From Uranotaenia lowii (Eukaryota; Arthropoda; Insecta; Diptera; Culicidae): a stretch of DNA of 64,000 nucleotides. The notes under the pieces were generated by a model. The model ran no database searches, had not been told where the DNA came from, and saw only the letters and a list, made by a program, of their open reading frames with translations. The stretch covers positions 221,291,770-221,355,769 of the forward strand of contig NC_073693.1 of assembly GCF_029784155.1 (NCBI RefSeq), written 5' to 3'. Shown in pieces: positions 43,901 to 54,533 of the stretch. How positions within the stretch are numbered: the stretch's first letter is position 1; each line of letters starts with the position of its first letter. Position numbers and translations under genes: made by a program.

Positions 43901-44582
43901 AAACACAATTATAGCAAACAGGACATTAATTCTTACAGATTCCCAAGCATCATGTAGAATCCTAAATCAGCAATTAGAAACAAACGAATTCGATGAACTT
44001 ACCTTCCAAATAATAAAACTAGCCGAATCGAAAAAAGCAACCATACAATGGATTCCTGCGCATATACAAATCGTGGGTAATGAAAAAGCAGACACTGCGG
44101 CTAAACAAGGGCTGTCGAGCCCATGCATACTAGTGAATAAATCACGGATCAGTGATAAGACACTGAAAGCAAAAAATGAGTGGTTAAATTCAATCAACAG
44201 ATGGTACCAGGAGTACGTACATACATCACAGAAAGGTTCGAAATTCTACCGCTTTCAAGCAGCTTTTAACCGAAAACCATGGTACTGGAACAGCAAACTG
44301 AAAAACACAGAAATTAGAACCATGAATCGAATATTAAGTGGGCATGATTATTCACCCTATTGGCTTGGTATAATGAGAGTTCGTAACTCAATATACTGCG
44401 AGCTCTGCGAAGAACCGTTCACAACCGAACACATCATCCTATATTGTATACAGTTTAACCATCTACGGAACTATCACGATTGGGACAAATTTACCAATCT
44501 TCTAGAATTATTTCGAGATTTCGATGAAGCACGTATGAAAGAAGTATTATCTTTTTTGGAAAAAACGAAACTAAAAATTTAA
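40977..44582 (+). CDS. ORF2 (endonuclease, reverse transcriptase, RNase H) of the I-clade element
   Basis: 1201 residues. AP-like endonuclease at about 1-230, with N11, E38 (TEIW), D141/N143 (GGDFNSHH) and D193; the last motif reads S217-G218-H219 where the family has S-D-H, so one catalytic Asp is replaced by Gly. Reverse transcriptase at about 430-720 with LPQGDVLSP and the active-site FADD at 639-642. RNase H at about 920-1045 with YTDAS (D929), TAEM, LTDSQ and NEKAD. A C-terminal CX2C...HX4C zinc motif (CELCEEPFTTEHIILYC) follows. RNase H plus the ORF1 zinc knuckles place it in the I group. Full length and open. Confidence 0.93.
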   Translation: MDNNFKILQTNIQSLTKNKNELIHEINTNKFEAVLLTEIWVDPNNLNSKRYNISGFHNILAPREDAYGGVGIYLNDQIHFNKIKLTSTEKFETLGIKLTKLDFVLVVVYVNPRLSVHELKSAVTILFQELNNYNKVVIGGDFNSHHEIWGCQTTQGKGRAVHEAIVDSNFVLLNTGEKTYIPGILNQNFSAIDLSLCTANLYSNTKWTTQQKSFGGSGHLFVIISVNLQWRRKAKTYFDRKMIGEQIAKIQHWEFEDLQELSGKAKNIIKNNKKISDHNAKYYWSTELSKLYTEKQNALKNYHTSCNSNNLIQWKKASAKFQKAKLVHIREKLQELSSSIDPLNMKQNWKLVRGLKGSSVKNIKVNCIKEHSQLANEFLLLNFGESRRETIAPPHERTRNNIIDTTKWKSIINKKPKRSSPGTDHLTYDMLRMLDWKSTAKIIEILNEIWRKGSLPDHLKEIKIIPILKPDKPPEEVTSFRPIALLSTITKTLNTAVLEDINKTLYTSKILPDTSFGFRKNMSTENCVAYATNFIMESKRKGMTVIGVFFDFKNAFNSIDVSQLRDIMTSYNFSPDCITWIYNFLINRKTIIHTEEGPVEHVVSSGLPQGDVLSPTLFNIYTSSLHETNLDPDEATLQFADDFFKLIRSKNENQAFIKMQRRIDLFVRKASDLGLVINCAKTKAMIFKNSAKVINLKINGETLETVRNYKYLGITLDQTLRYGIHIKTMIDKIHDRQKMLKVIGSIKSGASPRVMMLYYKALYGGFLNYGSIFYGGASKTYIEKLEVTNRQCLRIATGCSKSTPINTLAAIAGEGPLYLKRIYLTKKRILQHVYRNDLIAQQLQSLDQHNVTHKKQNTYLEQVYLENMNEFQQIYLQHTTNNQTPNVLILDQIPQTQIRKKQQSAEVMRKEVIHMLNTQYPTYTQIYTDASKHENKCGIGIFEEDDSKETSMQLDNEVSITTAEMIAIKTALENVNTIIANRTLILTDSQASCRILNQQLETNEFDELTFQIIKLAESKKATIQWIPAHIQIVGNEKADTAAKQGLSSPCILVNKSRISDKTLKAKNEWLNSINRWYQEYVHTSQKGSKFYRFQAAFNRKPWYWNSKLKNTEIRTMNRILSGHDYSPYWLGIMRVRNSIYCELCEEPFTTEHIILYCIQFNHLRNYHDWDKFTNLLELFRDFDEARMKEVLSFLEKTKLKI

Positions 44583-45014
44583 TATAAATTGGCAACACTT
44601 ATTCACACGCTGAAAGTCAGTCAAAAAGTCGAAATAGTGGTGTTATAGAGTGACATTCTCTGGCCATCAACATAAAACGAAGAAGAAGAAGAAGAAGTGT
44701 TTTTGTGTTCATTCATAACACCGCTAGGAACAACCGAAATTATTGCGCCCAGTGAAGGGTTGAAGAAATGTGTAAATAAAGGAAGGGTTTGTTTCTGCAC
44801 ACCCACTGCATGATAGAAATTATGGGAAAGGTGGAATTTTTTCAAAACTATGGGTCATATTGTAAGTGAAACACAACGGGGCAAAAATGCCAAAAAGATT
44901 CGTACGCGTGTGCAGTGAAGCAAAATTTCAATGTATGTGTGAAACCATGGGAGTCTGAAAGTTCATTCAAGAATGAGTGTCGGAACAACTAAAGAGATGT
45001 AAGAATGAACATCT

Positions 45015-46966
45015 ATGGGGTTACCGCGTATAGGTCGAAAAGTACTATTTAAGGTTGTAAATTCGGAAACATCGAAAAAAAAAATGTTTGAGCTGGCGTG
45101 GGAGAGAATAAAAAAAGAAGACGGAAAACGGGCAACTGATTCAATCTTCACATCAAATCAGCAGAAGCAGAAATCAGGTTGTATTGTTCAGTTTACTTTT
45201 AATGATATTGACTTAGGAAACGTTATGGAAAGTACCTACCGTATAGGTAGTTGATTGTGGAAAAATTAGAACCGAATTTTTCTGAACGATAACTTTATTC
45301 ATCCAATAATTTCATGTTAGTTACTGGTTTATTTTCCATCTTTTGCCAAGTTTTTTGGATTAGCGCTGACCGTTAAAAAATCGATTTGAATTTTGTATAT
45401 TTTGTTTTTGTTTCAGAATTACGAGTGTTAATTTTGCTATGTTTATGAAAAAAGAAATTTACCTTATTTATATTAAATCGGAAGTTTAGAAAATATTCTT
45501 TTTCCCATCATCTGTTTCTTCTTTAAAATAAAATAACGATACAAATAGTAAAGTAATTTGCAAAAATAGTTCTTAATAATCTAGTTTCATAGAAAAGAGC
45601 TTGTTGATGAATGACTGTTTTTATAAAAATCCATATAATAACCATAGGGGTAAAATCTCACCTAACTAATTAAATTTACAATCAAACATTTTTTTTTTAA
45701 GAATTACCAGCAGAATATCAATCCTTAAAAATTTTATGATAATTGATGTTCGTGTTATGCTCAATTCATGTATATATTTCAAAATTTGCTTTTCAGAACT
45801 TCTATTAAAAAAATCCTTCAAGTTACTAATCTTTAGATTTTTAGGTGTTGCTGAATCTGGTGGCTTTATTTATAATAGAAATAATTTTTTGTTGTATTGA
45901 AATTTCAGATTCGTATAATTCTTAGTTACTTATTTCAAATTAGGGTACTGGGCACCTTCTTGGTTTATTTTCCGGTGTTGGGATTCAATTTTTAAGTTCG
46001 ATGTAATTAGACTCAATTTTTTTACAATATTCATTCTGGGAAAAGTTTATATAAACATTAAAAATTCAAAATTCAATTGTGCTTAACTCTAATAGTTAAA
46101 AAAATTCTTGATGAATGTTATTGAAGCATGAGAAATAAGCTGCCTTAAGTCACAATGCACCAATTTAACAACTTTTTGTTCTGTAATTTTTTTAGACTCA
46201 GATCTAAAATTCTCAATATAAATATATCTGTATATTCTTGTTTATTAAGTTTTGCAATCATGGAATCTAAAATGTGTAAAAAGAAAGTTTTAATGATATT
46301 TATTTGGAAAAACGTAATACTGGAACTGGACGCAAATGGATATTTACAAGTGATTTTTATGAAGTATTTTGAGTGCAATGATTCAAATTGGATTTGAGTA
46401 GTCGATCTAGCTTAGCTAATTTTATATTATTGTAAAAAATAACTTTATATGGAAAAAAAAAATCTGGCTTACAATGATGATACCCATTGGCTAATAATTT
46501 ATGTTCCTACTTATTAAGTTAAAGTTTCAGCTTACTAGAAGTTATTCTGCTATCATCACTATCACCGATTATGGACGTGAATACAAATTATAATAGTTCA
46601 ATGTTTTCAGTTAAATTCCGCTAATGCGACAAGTAGAACCTGAGTGGCTTCATATTTAAAGGCAAATGATTTAATGAACTATGCATTTGATAGCCTTTTA
46701 CTATTTATTTTATTTTCAGTATCAATATTATAATAAGGTATATTTCAGCTTCCAGTTCCTTCGGCCAGCACTAAGATTATAAATTATTAACATTATTATT
46801 TTCATTACTTTTAATCATTATTTAACTATTGTATTCAATTATTTTATTCAATTGTATTCTTAAAACAATTATCCTTACAGGCATAAGTGTTGAAAACACA
46901 ACATATGCAGCCATACAGGAAAACAGTGACAATGTTGATAATCAGGCAGGAGACAATTCTATTTAG
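45015..46966 (+). CDS. Possible small spliced gene inside the outer LINE-like insertion
   Basis: The ORF 45015-45254 (start MGLPRIGRKVLFKVV) has coding-like composition in AT-rich surroundings. A GT donor after 45244 (ATAG|GTAGTT) and an acceptor at 46879-46880 (CCTTACAG) join in phase to a short exon 46881-46966 ending ENSDNVDNQAGDNSI and a stop, for a protein of about 105 residues. No domain recognised. An intron inside a sequence moved by reverse transcription is unexpected, so either the match is chance, the region is host DNA carried in, or the 45-47 kb part is a later insertion. Confidence 0.25.
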
Positions 46967-47584
46967 AAATTTATTAACAAACATATTTTTTCAGGGTATT
47001 TGGTGAACCTTAAAACATCTTAAAAAATAACTATACCTCATTATTTAACATTTTTCCTTCTTATTATATTATATTGCATTATTTAACATTTTTTCATTAT
47101 ATTATTTATTATCATAATGTTATAATCTTCACAATTAGTAGATATTATCATAGAATTAGATATCCTTATATTTTCATATTATTGTTTTTTTTTAAATAAC
47201 ATATTATATGATATATTTTCAGCCGTGTTTCTTATATATGTAAAATAAAATTTGGTCGGAATTCGACCAGACCGAATTGAACACCATCAGCATTTTTTCA
47301 AGATTGTGTGCAAAAATTTTCATCTTGAGACAAAATCTTTGATTTGTAATTGCTATTGTGCGCCTTCGTTCTAGAATGTGAATTAAAGTAGATTAAATTT
47401 CTGTTGTTTCTAAACTTTCTTATGGCGCTCAGTTTGGTCTGGTCGAAGCCCGTACGTGTACAATTTATGACTTTTTTGATATTGTACTTAATTATATTAT
47501 TTATACACAACATCATATATATATATATATTTCATAACATTACTATGCATATTATATTTCATTATATTATATATCTGTTTTATT

Positions 47585-47770
47585 ATATTAATATCTAGGG
47601 TAGGGGCATCTGGGTATCCTCGTTTTACAAAAAGAGCGGGTTACCGTGTATGCTAGTACCGCATTGAATACTAGACGTTCCTCAATTTATGTCAAGGGAA
47701 TTTGACACGGTTGAGAAAAATAAAGTATTTGATTACTTTTTGTAAAATAAGGACGCACTCTTTTTTCGGA
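47585..47770. repeat. Small inverted-repeat segment
   Basis: ATCCTCGTTTTACAAAAAGAG and CTTTTTGTAAAATAAGGACG face each other across about 110 bp. It may be a short MITE in the outer insertion. Confidence 0.45.
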
Positions 47771-48404
47771 AGCCTTGGCGGCGGGATTATAATTTGCATG
47801 CTATAGTGGTTAGTCAACAACATGTTTATAGCTTTTCGGGACTTTTCCCCTTTTCACCCTGGATACCGTTAGTGCCTCTGCTTACGATTCCATCCCCTTA
47901 GAAGTCTCATTGAGTGGTTATGATTGTGTTGCGTGGTAGCCAAGATGGACGTGTGGGTTATTTTTTTTGCCACAACCGCGGCGCTGCCGTAAACCCAAGG
48001 TGGATTCAATACATACATACATACATACAGATTTGTGAATTTTATGTGTGAGAAAGTTGAATTTAATATGATTTTTTGTCAATTGGTGCTTTGGATAGAA
48101 CGAAACAATTTTTTTAAAAGATGCCAAATTTTCTGTTTTAAAATTGTTCTAAAAAAGACACCTTTCATAGGGAGAACTCGTCTATGACCGGATAACATTG
48201 ACTTTTCGAAAACGCAATATGCAAATAATGTTTTAACACCATGGAAATAAAGTAAATAGCAGCCTGATATGTTGTTAGAAATATGGTGATCCAATCTGAA
48301 AAAGTAATCGTAGGCATCGAAAGCTTTTGCCTTGTAGTTCGGAGAGGATCGCCTAAACTTTGCATTTGTTTTGTGGTTTTTTCGGCTTGTCAAATGTGAA
48401 ATGT

Positions 48405-48640
48405 ATGTATGTATGTTGGTAATCCACCATGGGTGCACGGATTCACCGCAGTTTCTGCCAAAGTATGGGTTCACATGCATTCCTTAGATTATTAGGTTCG
48501 ACAAATCTCCAATGCAGCGCGCCACCATACCCGGACTCCATGGCTTCGTATGAACTGTTATGTGGTGAATGTAGGTATGTAGGTGATAAGAATATAAGAA
48601 AAATTAAAAATAATGCGATTTGTCTATGACCGGTCCCCAT
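48405..48640 (-). mobile_element. 3' fragment of a LINE related to the outer insertion
   Basis: On the minus strand the sequence ...GTGCACCCATGGTGGATTAC then CAACATACATACATACATT parallels the tail of the outer insertion (CCCAAGGTGGATTCAAT, then ACATACATAC). 5'-truncated. Confidence 0.55.
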
Positions 48641-49169
48641 ATTGTTGTCTATGACAGGGCAAGAAAGTTTTCAAAATTAAACATGATTTCAACTTGAAAC
48701 TTTAATTTTTTTTCATCTCTATAGCACCCTCAAATGGTTAGCAGAAAATAAGGATTGAAAAACGAAGATATTTCGATCCTCTGAGAATATTCAATATTTG
48801 CTGTCCGGTCATAGACAGTGTTTCTCTAGTTTTTGGAAACAAATGTTTCATTCTGGTTTGTCAAAAAAAATTTATGAATAGCTTCATAGAAAGTTCAGTA
48901 TTGAAAACACGTACTCACAAGACCTGTGCAAGTGATTTACGTCATTTTGCTACGTTTTTGCGCCATTGGTGACATTTTTGGTGATGGCGTATCTTCCGGC
49001 CATAGACAAAACTTTTGGAAATGAGTCACAAAACTAACATAAAATGATGTCTCTTACCACATGAATATGTTGTAGATTTTTTTTTCTAATATAGTTTAGT
49101 GATTATAATATTGATACTCTCCAAATCAGTAGAGGAACTAATATTTACAAAAATATTTCTTTGGAGTAA
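48641..49169. other. Intergenic, nothing recognised
   Basis: Mixed composition; CCGGTCATAGACA-type strings recur near 48620-48660, 48805-48820 and 48998-49010 but without clear structure. Confidence 0.4.
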
Positions 49170-50369
49170 AGATACACCGGGGCAAGTGCAAACGATCAAC
49201 ATTTCCCTGTTAAAAAAAAAAATTAAAAATATTTCTTCTTCTAGAAATTGTTCTTTAGGCTCAAACAAACAATCTGAAATAGATAAACTAAATTTTATTT
49301 AAATTATTCACTAAAAACACTGCACTGTTTGATTACACACGAATTCAAGTACGTACTAGACATGAAAAATGTGTTTTTGTTTTGCATGTTTTGGCTACAA
49401 AAAAGGACATTCAAATCCGTTGGAAGGTGACTGTTTGGAACTGATATTCAAGTATAGTAGAAAATTTATGATAAATTTTCAGTACACCCTGAGAGTTGTA
49501 AAATTATATACCCTCTTGTCAACCCACACTGCGGGGCAAGTGCAAACGCACCTTTAACCCATGTAACATCAGTCATTTTAGAAAATTCATCTTTTAAACG
49601 GCTTAGCATTATATTATTTAGAATGTTCAGAAAAAGTATTCAAAGTTCTGTTTCTGGGCGGATATTCAAAATTCCGTAATGCCTTGGTAAATGAAGGTCT
49701 TTTGCTTAAAACAACAGTTGGCAAAAATGAAGTCCCAAAAATTAATTAATATTGAAGGAAAACAGCTAATATGGCGCATCTGTGAATTAATTAAGTAGGA
49801 AAGTGCATATTGCGTTTGCACTTGCCCCCATAAACGGGGCAAACTTAGAATTTCTTTTCACAAAAGTACCGTTGCTGTTTATCAACATTTTTATTTTATT
49901 TTTCACTTTCAACGGGAATTTGTTGAGAACTATTGTAGTGATGCAACGAACGAGATTTGATAATTTTTGAAGCTATACCTACATATTTTTCTAGGACATG
50001 TGACAGTTGAACCACTGACCATACTGACTGGACACTCGATTTCGTTTTCTGGATAATTTTTCCAACAGTACGCAATGTCGGTTCCAGAGTGCGCATCGAT
50101 CGATTTGAAGAAATGCTATCCCAGTTAGGAAATGCCACCCAACTTTAAAAATAAAACACGCAATTTCTACGATAAAATCGGGCTAAACAGGACCATTTTT
50201 CCTACAGGGCATTTTTTGTCAAATTTTTTAGGTTCGCCACCTGCCGTCGGTATTGCGAACCTGCAAAATCTGACAACAAAAAGTTAGACAGAAAATGGTT
50301 GAAGTTTTGTTCTAAGTGTCAGTGGTTGAACTATGGTGAAATCCGTTTGCATTTGCATCGGTGTACCTT
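49170..50369. mobile_element. GGGGCAAGTG element, full copy
   Basis: Inverted termini ATACACCGGGGCAAGTGC at the left and GCATTTGCATCGGTGTACC at the right bound about 1.2 kb. The terminal motif recurs inside at 49532-49549 (CGGGGCAAGTGCAAACG) and as a hairpin at 49813-49845 (TTTGCACTTGCCCC facing GGGGCAAA). No ORF. Other copies or fragments are at 19130, 58664 and 62711. Confidence 0.65.
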
Positions 50370-51262
50370 ATCGCTTAAAAACCTTTAGTATCCGGTAGTA
50401 GACAAGTTCCCCCAATAACTTATTCAAATCAAGCATAAATGTAGAGCATAATATATGGAAACCAGAATAAAATGTACTGAGAACATGGGTTTGTACCGCC
50501 AAAGATCTGTTCAATGATCTTATTTTCAACCATTTTAACCTGGTTGTAAAGATCGTTAAAATTATATCCCAAATGATCATCACCTACCTAGTATCCCTGC
50601 AGCAATGATGATGTCGTTTGGCCACTAGAAAGCCATAAATATTTAAATACCTACTCTCGGCATGTTAATCCTCGGGATTAGAGCGTCGCGTGTCAGCAGA
50701 CTCACACGCCGATGTTTACTGACAAATTGTCTGTAATTTATTATGTTGTTTTCTCTCACCCCTTGGCTTCTGACCGCATACGTGGAAAAGGTTCATAATT
50801 TTGGGAAAATTGTGCTGCAGTGTGACTCCTTTCTTGGTTCTTTCGCTTTGTTCAACTGATTGCGCTTCAAGTGCTCGTTCCAGGACACTTTCCTTTCTCA
50901 CAGATATCTAAATCTTTTCAGGAATATCTTTTTGTGTTTCTTTTCAACCACTTGAAGTTGTTGGTTCGTTTTTCACAAATCCTGGTCCTGGCGTAGAAGA
51001 TGGGTGCCGTTTCAAGTTTCAACAAATTTGTGGTTGATCCTTTCTCACTTACAAGGATGAGTAAAGTGATGACCATAAATTTAGGTGGTGTTCGAACCTT
51101 CACGGTCATTAGACGTCGTTGACAGGGAAAGAAAGTCGTAAATTTCCAGCACCTCGGCGAAAGTCCACCGACACAGTTAACGAGAATCAATAAAATTTGA
51201 GGAAAATGTGATTTAAGTAAATAATTCCTGGGTACCAACCATTAATGTCGTTTGATGATAAT
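50370..51262. other. Intergenic 3' flank of the sarcosine-dehydrogenase-like exon
   Basis: No supported gene. The part 50650-51180 has balanced composition, and short minus-strand frames there lack recognisable domains. On the minus strand the first part would be 3' UTR of the gene ending at 51263. Confidence 0.4.
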
Positions 51263-51523
51263 TTATTTGTAAATGCCTAGAATACGTTCACCTTTGGGAT
51301 CGAAGGGACTCCTCAGATGGCACTGGGCGTCGTACAGTTTGCCCATGATTTCGATCTGATACTTTCCGCTCTTGATGTAGTCGTTGGTCACGAAATCGTT
51401 GTCCTTCCGGGTGATGTAGGCCTGGCCGATCGGTTTCTGCAGCGTGTATCCGTATTCGCCCCGCCGAAGGTGCCCAACGATTTCGCCGTTCCGGTAGACC
51501 GCTTCGAGACCCCACACCGGGAC
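51263..51523 (-). CDS. Last exon of a sarcosine dehydrogenase / dimethylglycine dehydrogenase-like gene
   Basis: The acceptor CAATTCAAG at 51525-51524 opens an 87-codon exon beginning VPVWGLEAVYRNGEIVGHLR and ending SPFDPKGERILGIYK, then TAA. This is the C-terminal barrel of the GcvT-like (aminomethyltransferase) domain found in mitochondrial FAD-dependent sarcosine and dimethylglycine dehydrogenases and in the PDP regulatory subunit; the SPFDPxxxRxxGIY ending fits sarcosine dehydrogenase best. The other exons must lie at higher coordinates, perhaps across the assembly gap or beyond the window; none was recognised. Confidence 0.75.
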   Translation of the reverse strand, partial: VPVWGLEAVYRNGEIVGHLRRGEYGYTLQKPIGQAYITRKDNDFVTNDYIKSGKYQIEIMGKLYDAQCHLRSPFDPKGERILGIYK

Positions 51524-54033
51524 CTTGAATTGTAGGGGAAAAATATAAATTTAAATGTGATATTTTAAAATATTTCTGAAAATTTATTTTAAAATCGTAT
51601 CTAGTTTCTCAACCCAAATTATATGGGTCATTGATATTCAACCAGAGAAGGTTAGATTCAACATTTGTATACCACAGAACTGATTAAATTTTTAATTTTA
51701 TATAATCTAATCAAGTTATCTCGTAATGATAAAAAAATGATAATGACATAATTTCTCACATCTCAAGCTACTTTTTTATGGTTTTTGATTTTCATATAAA
51801 TTTTAATGAATCGAGTAGGAAATAAAAGTACAAATTTTAACATTTTTCGATGGCGTGAAAAACTTTACCCAGTACGACGGATTGGCTCAATGATATTACC
51901 CACAATCTTTTTACTGGTTATTTCATCCTATACCAACACTATTGGTGTAAAAATATTTTCCGGACAATCACCGATTTTTAAAAATAAATATTTTTACTAT
52001 TCAGTTACCTGTCTGGGATACCATGCAACAAAATGCAAAACAAACAGACACTATTTAAATCTTGTTTCCATATGCAGATTATGATTGTTTCTGCATCACG
52101 CGTTTGTCAACATTGAAATTTCATTCATCTAAACATTTCTTTTTATGATTTTAGCTAGCAGATTTTTTGTAGTATTTTTTTACCCCTAAATGTATGCAGC
52201 ATCCTTGAAAAAATGAAAAAAATAAATAAAAATTAGTTAAATAACCAAAAACTATTGCAATTGTTGTTTTTATGCGTAATGGCATTAATGGAATAACATA
52301 TTTATCAAAAGTTACAAATTTTTGTACGTTTTCATTTGATTTTTCATTAAAATCAAAGTTTGTTGCTACTTACCCCTTTTTCGAAATATAGCGAAAATCG
52401 AATGTTTTTAGAAAATTAAAAATAACTGAAGAAACCTATAATTTTTGTGACTATGTCAATTTGATGTCCCATCAATCTTAAAACTTTTGATGCATAAGGG
52501 GTATGATTATCTGTGGACATAAGTTTCCTAGAAGCCATTGAAGTTGAAAAGTGTTGCATGTTGCCCCAGTTGACGGTATCAACTCTGTGGAGCTCTTTAA
52601 AAGACCCTGTAATAACAACGGAGTTAACTTAATAGAAAAAGCTGTTAGGGAAATTCGAAAAAGTACTCCATTTACAACAGTTAATGGTGGAGAGGTTTAG
52701 AAAGACCCGTAAGTTTTTGGTTACGCTCTAGACCATAGGTCGGCAACCTGCGGCTCGCGAGCCGCATGCGGCTCTTTTGATGTAAAGCTACGACTCTTTA
52801 GCTCACTGCGCTAATATTATATGTATGTATTTTTGAATAAAATATTCATAAAATCGTGCTGAAGCGATAAGTGAGTCTTGTGACCTGGCACACATATTTA
52901 CATAGGTCCAGAAGTGAAGTTTAAAATTTTATCCGCTGAAGGAACAAGCGTAAAGGACCAAATGGCAAAATAGAGTTTCGAAGCCTAATTTTACTTTTAT
53001 TTCCATTTTATAGGGATCTAATCATTAGTACTCGACCAAATTTTGCATTTTTGGCTTTTCACTGCTTTGAAGCATCAGCTGAAAGATAAAGATTTAATTT
53101 ATCAATAACCGAAAACTTAAATGAAATTATTTATTTCAAAAACTTGTGTTTATTTTTGAATCAATCGAACGTCAAAGACAGGAAACGATAGAGGAAAATC
53201 AAAAAAGTAGTTCGTGGGCAGCATCTGCGTAATCCTCATCAAATTTTATATTTTAAGCACTTGGAGTAACGTTTTTGCCCTCTATGAAAATTGATCAATT
53301 GAAATTTCTCAAATCACAACTTTGACGCGTAACAAAAAAATATTGGAAAAACCACCTTAATCCTATATAATTAATTTGAATTCAATAAAGATAACTCATT
53401 AGCATTCCAGATTGCCCGGATATAACCGGGCATTCTCAGATTTTCAAAGAAAAAAAATGGAAATGCCTCGTCCGGTCCGGATGCCCGAATATCGAGGAAA
53501 AAGGCCCTGTTTTTGTTCCAGAATCATTCACAATTTTCCAAATTCCAAAATTTTTAACTTGTTTCAGCGCATGCATTTTTTGAAATTGTGAATTAATTGA
53601 TATTAAGATTTTTGTTTGTTTGTTCATTTTTCAACTTTTCTCTTGCCTTTTAATGGAACATGCGTAGATTTTGGCTGGATTTGCTTGGATTGGCTTGGAT
53701 TAAAATTTATTAACCCAATGCCAAAATCTGGAATGCTTTTTCAATAAATATCGGGTTAAAAAGTCAATATATACCCGAAATTCAAATACAAAACTAAGAA
53801 TTGAGAATTTTAGATTAAAGTTTCGTAGCTTTTAAAACTCGTATCAGCATTGAGAATGAATGAAAACCTCAATTCTGAAAATCTATTTGAAATTAAATTA
53901 CAGACTAAATACTTGTAATCATTAGCAAAATTGACCTTTACACCTCGAAGCATTTTTTTTTAATAATTAAATCATATATGTATCATCATCATTTTTTTAA
54001 GTAAACCTTTGAATCTTTGAACATATTCGAAAT
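51524..54033. other. Presumed intron or intergenic DNA before the assembly gap
   Basis: AT-rich. It holds a hAT-like end fragment (52738-52780) and a partial TAAGGTTGCC-type MITE (53400-53500). Otherwise no gene recognised. Confidence 0.45.
52738..52780. mobile_element. Terminal fragment of a hAT-like element
   Basis: GGTCGGCAACCTGCGGCTCG followed by CGAGCCGCATGCGGCTC is a terminal sequence recurring in hAT-type elements of many animals, as I recall it. No second terminus or transposase was found. Confidence 0.45.
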
Positions 54034-54533
54034 NNNNNNNNNNNNNNNNNNNNNNNNNNNNNNNNNNNNNNNNNNNNNNNNNNNNNNNNNNNNNNNNNNN
54101 NNNNNNNNNNNNNNNNNNNNNNNNNNNNNNNNNNNNNNNNNNNNNNNNNNNNNNNNNNNNNNNNNNNNNNNNNNNNNNNNNNNNNNNNNNNNNNNNNNNN
54201 NNNNNNNNNNNNNNNNNNNNNNNNNNNNNNNNNNNNNNNNNNNNNNNNNNNNNNNNNNNNNNNNNNNNNNNNNNNNNNNNNNNNNNNNNNNNNNNNNNNN
54301 NNNNNNNNNNNNNNNNNNNNNNNNNNNNNNNNNNNNNNNNNNNNNNNNNNNNNNNNNNNNNNNNNNNNNNNNNNNNNNNNNNNNNNNNNNNNNNNNNNNN
54401 NNNNNNNNNNNNNNNNNNNNNNNNNNNNNNNNNNNNNNNNNNNNNNNNNNNNNNNNNNNNNNNNNNNNNNNNNNNNNNNNNNNNNNNNNNNNNNNNNNNN
54501 NNNNNNNNNNNNNNNNNNNNNNNNNNNNNNNNN
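54034..54533. other. Assembly gap, 500 N
   Basis: Exactly 500 N, the usual placeholder for a gap of unknown size. Gene order across it should be treated with caution. Confidence 0.99.

Larger units (their letters stand above)
39317..44694 (+). mobile_element. I-clade non-LTR retrotransposon, full length, both ORFs open
   Basis: The 13-bp direct repeat AAGTGTTTTTGTG at 39304-39316 and 44695-44707 brackets 5378 bp ending in a (GAA)n tail, a normal size and tail for the I clade. It has a 163-bp 5' UTR, ORF1 (39480-40964), a 12-bp spacer, ORF2 (40977-44582) and a 112-bp 3' UTR. The lack of stops or frameshifts in 1695 codons indicates recent insertion. Confidence 0.85.
38995..48028 (+). mobile_element. 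Outer LINE-like insertion with 22-bp target duplication and (CATA)n tail
   Basis: A perfect 22-bp direct repeat (starting AGATTTGTGAATTTTATG) is found at 38973-38994 and 48029-48050. The insert starts GGGGTTGGCAACTCTG and ends in a (CATA)n tail, the hallmarks of target-primed reverse transcription. It is interrupted by the I-clade element (39317-44694); without it the insert is about 3.64 kb. No RT domain is found in the remainder. The 3' part 47740-48008 resembles a LINE 3' UTR (GCCGTAAACCCAAGGTGGATT before the tail) and recurs in diverged form at 48405-48600 (-). The stretch 45255-47730 is very AT-rich and may hold further insertions. Confidence 0.7.

Noticed and set aside
39317..44694. Jockey or R1 assignment for the two-ORF LINE
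   Set aside because: ORF2 has a clear RNase H domain with its four acidic motifs, which favours the I group.
51850..51960. Possible upstream exon of the sarcosine-dehydrogenase-like gene (minus strand, reading KKIVGNIIEPIRRTG before a GTAAAG)
   Set aside because: Short, no match to the family recalled, and a stop lies just upstream; not supported.
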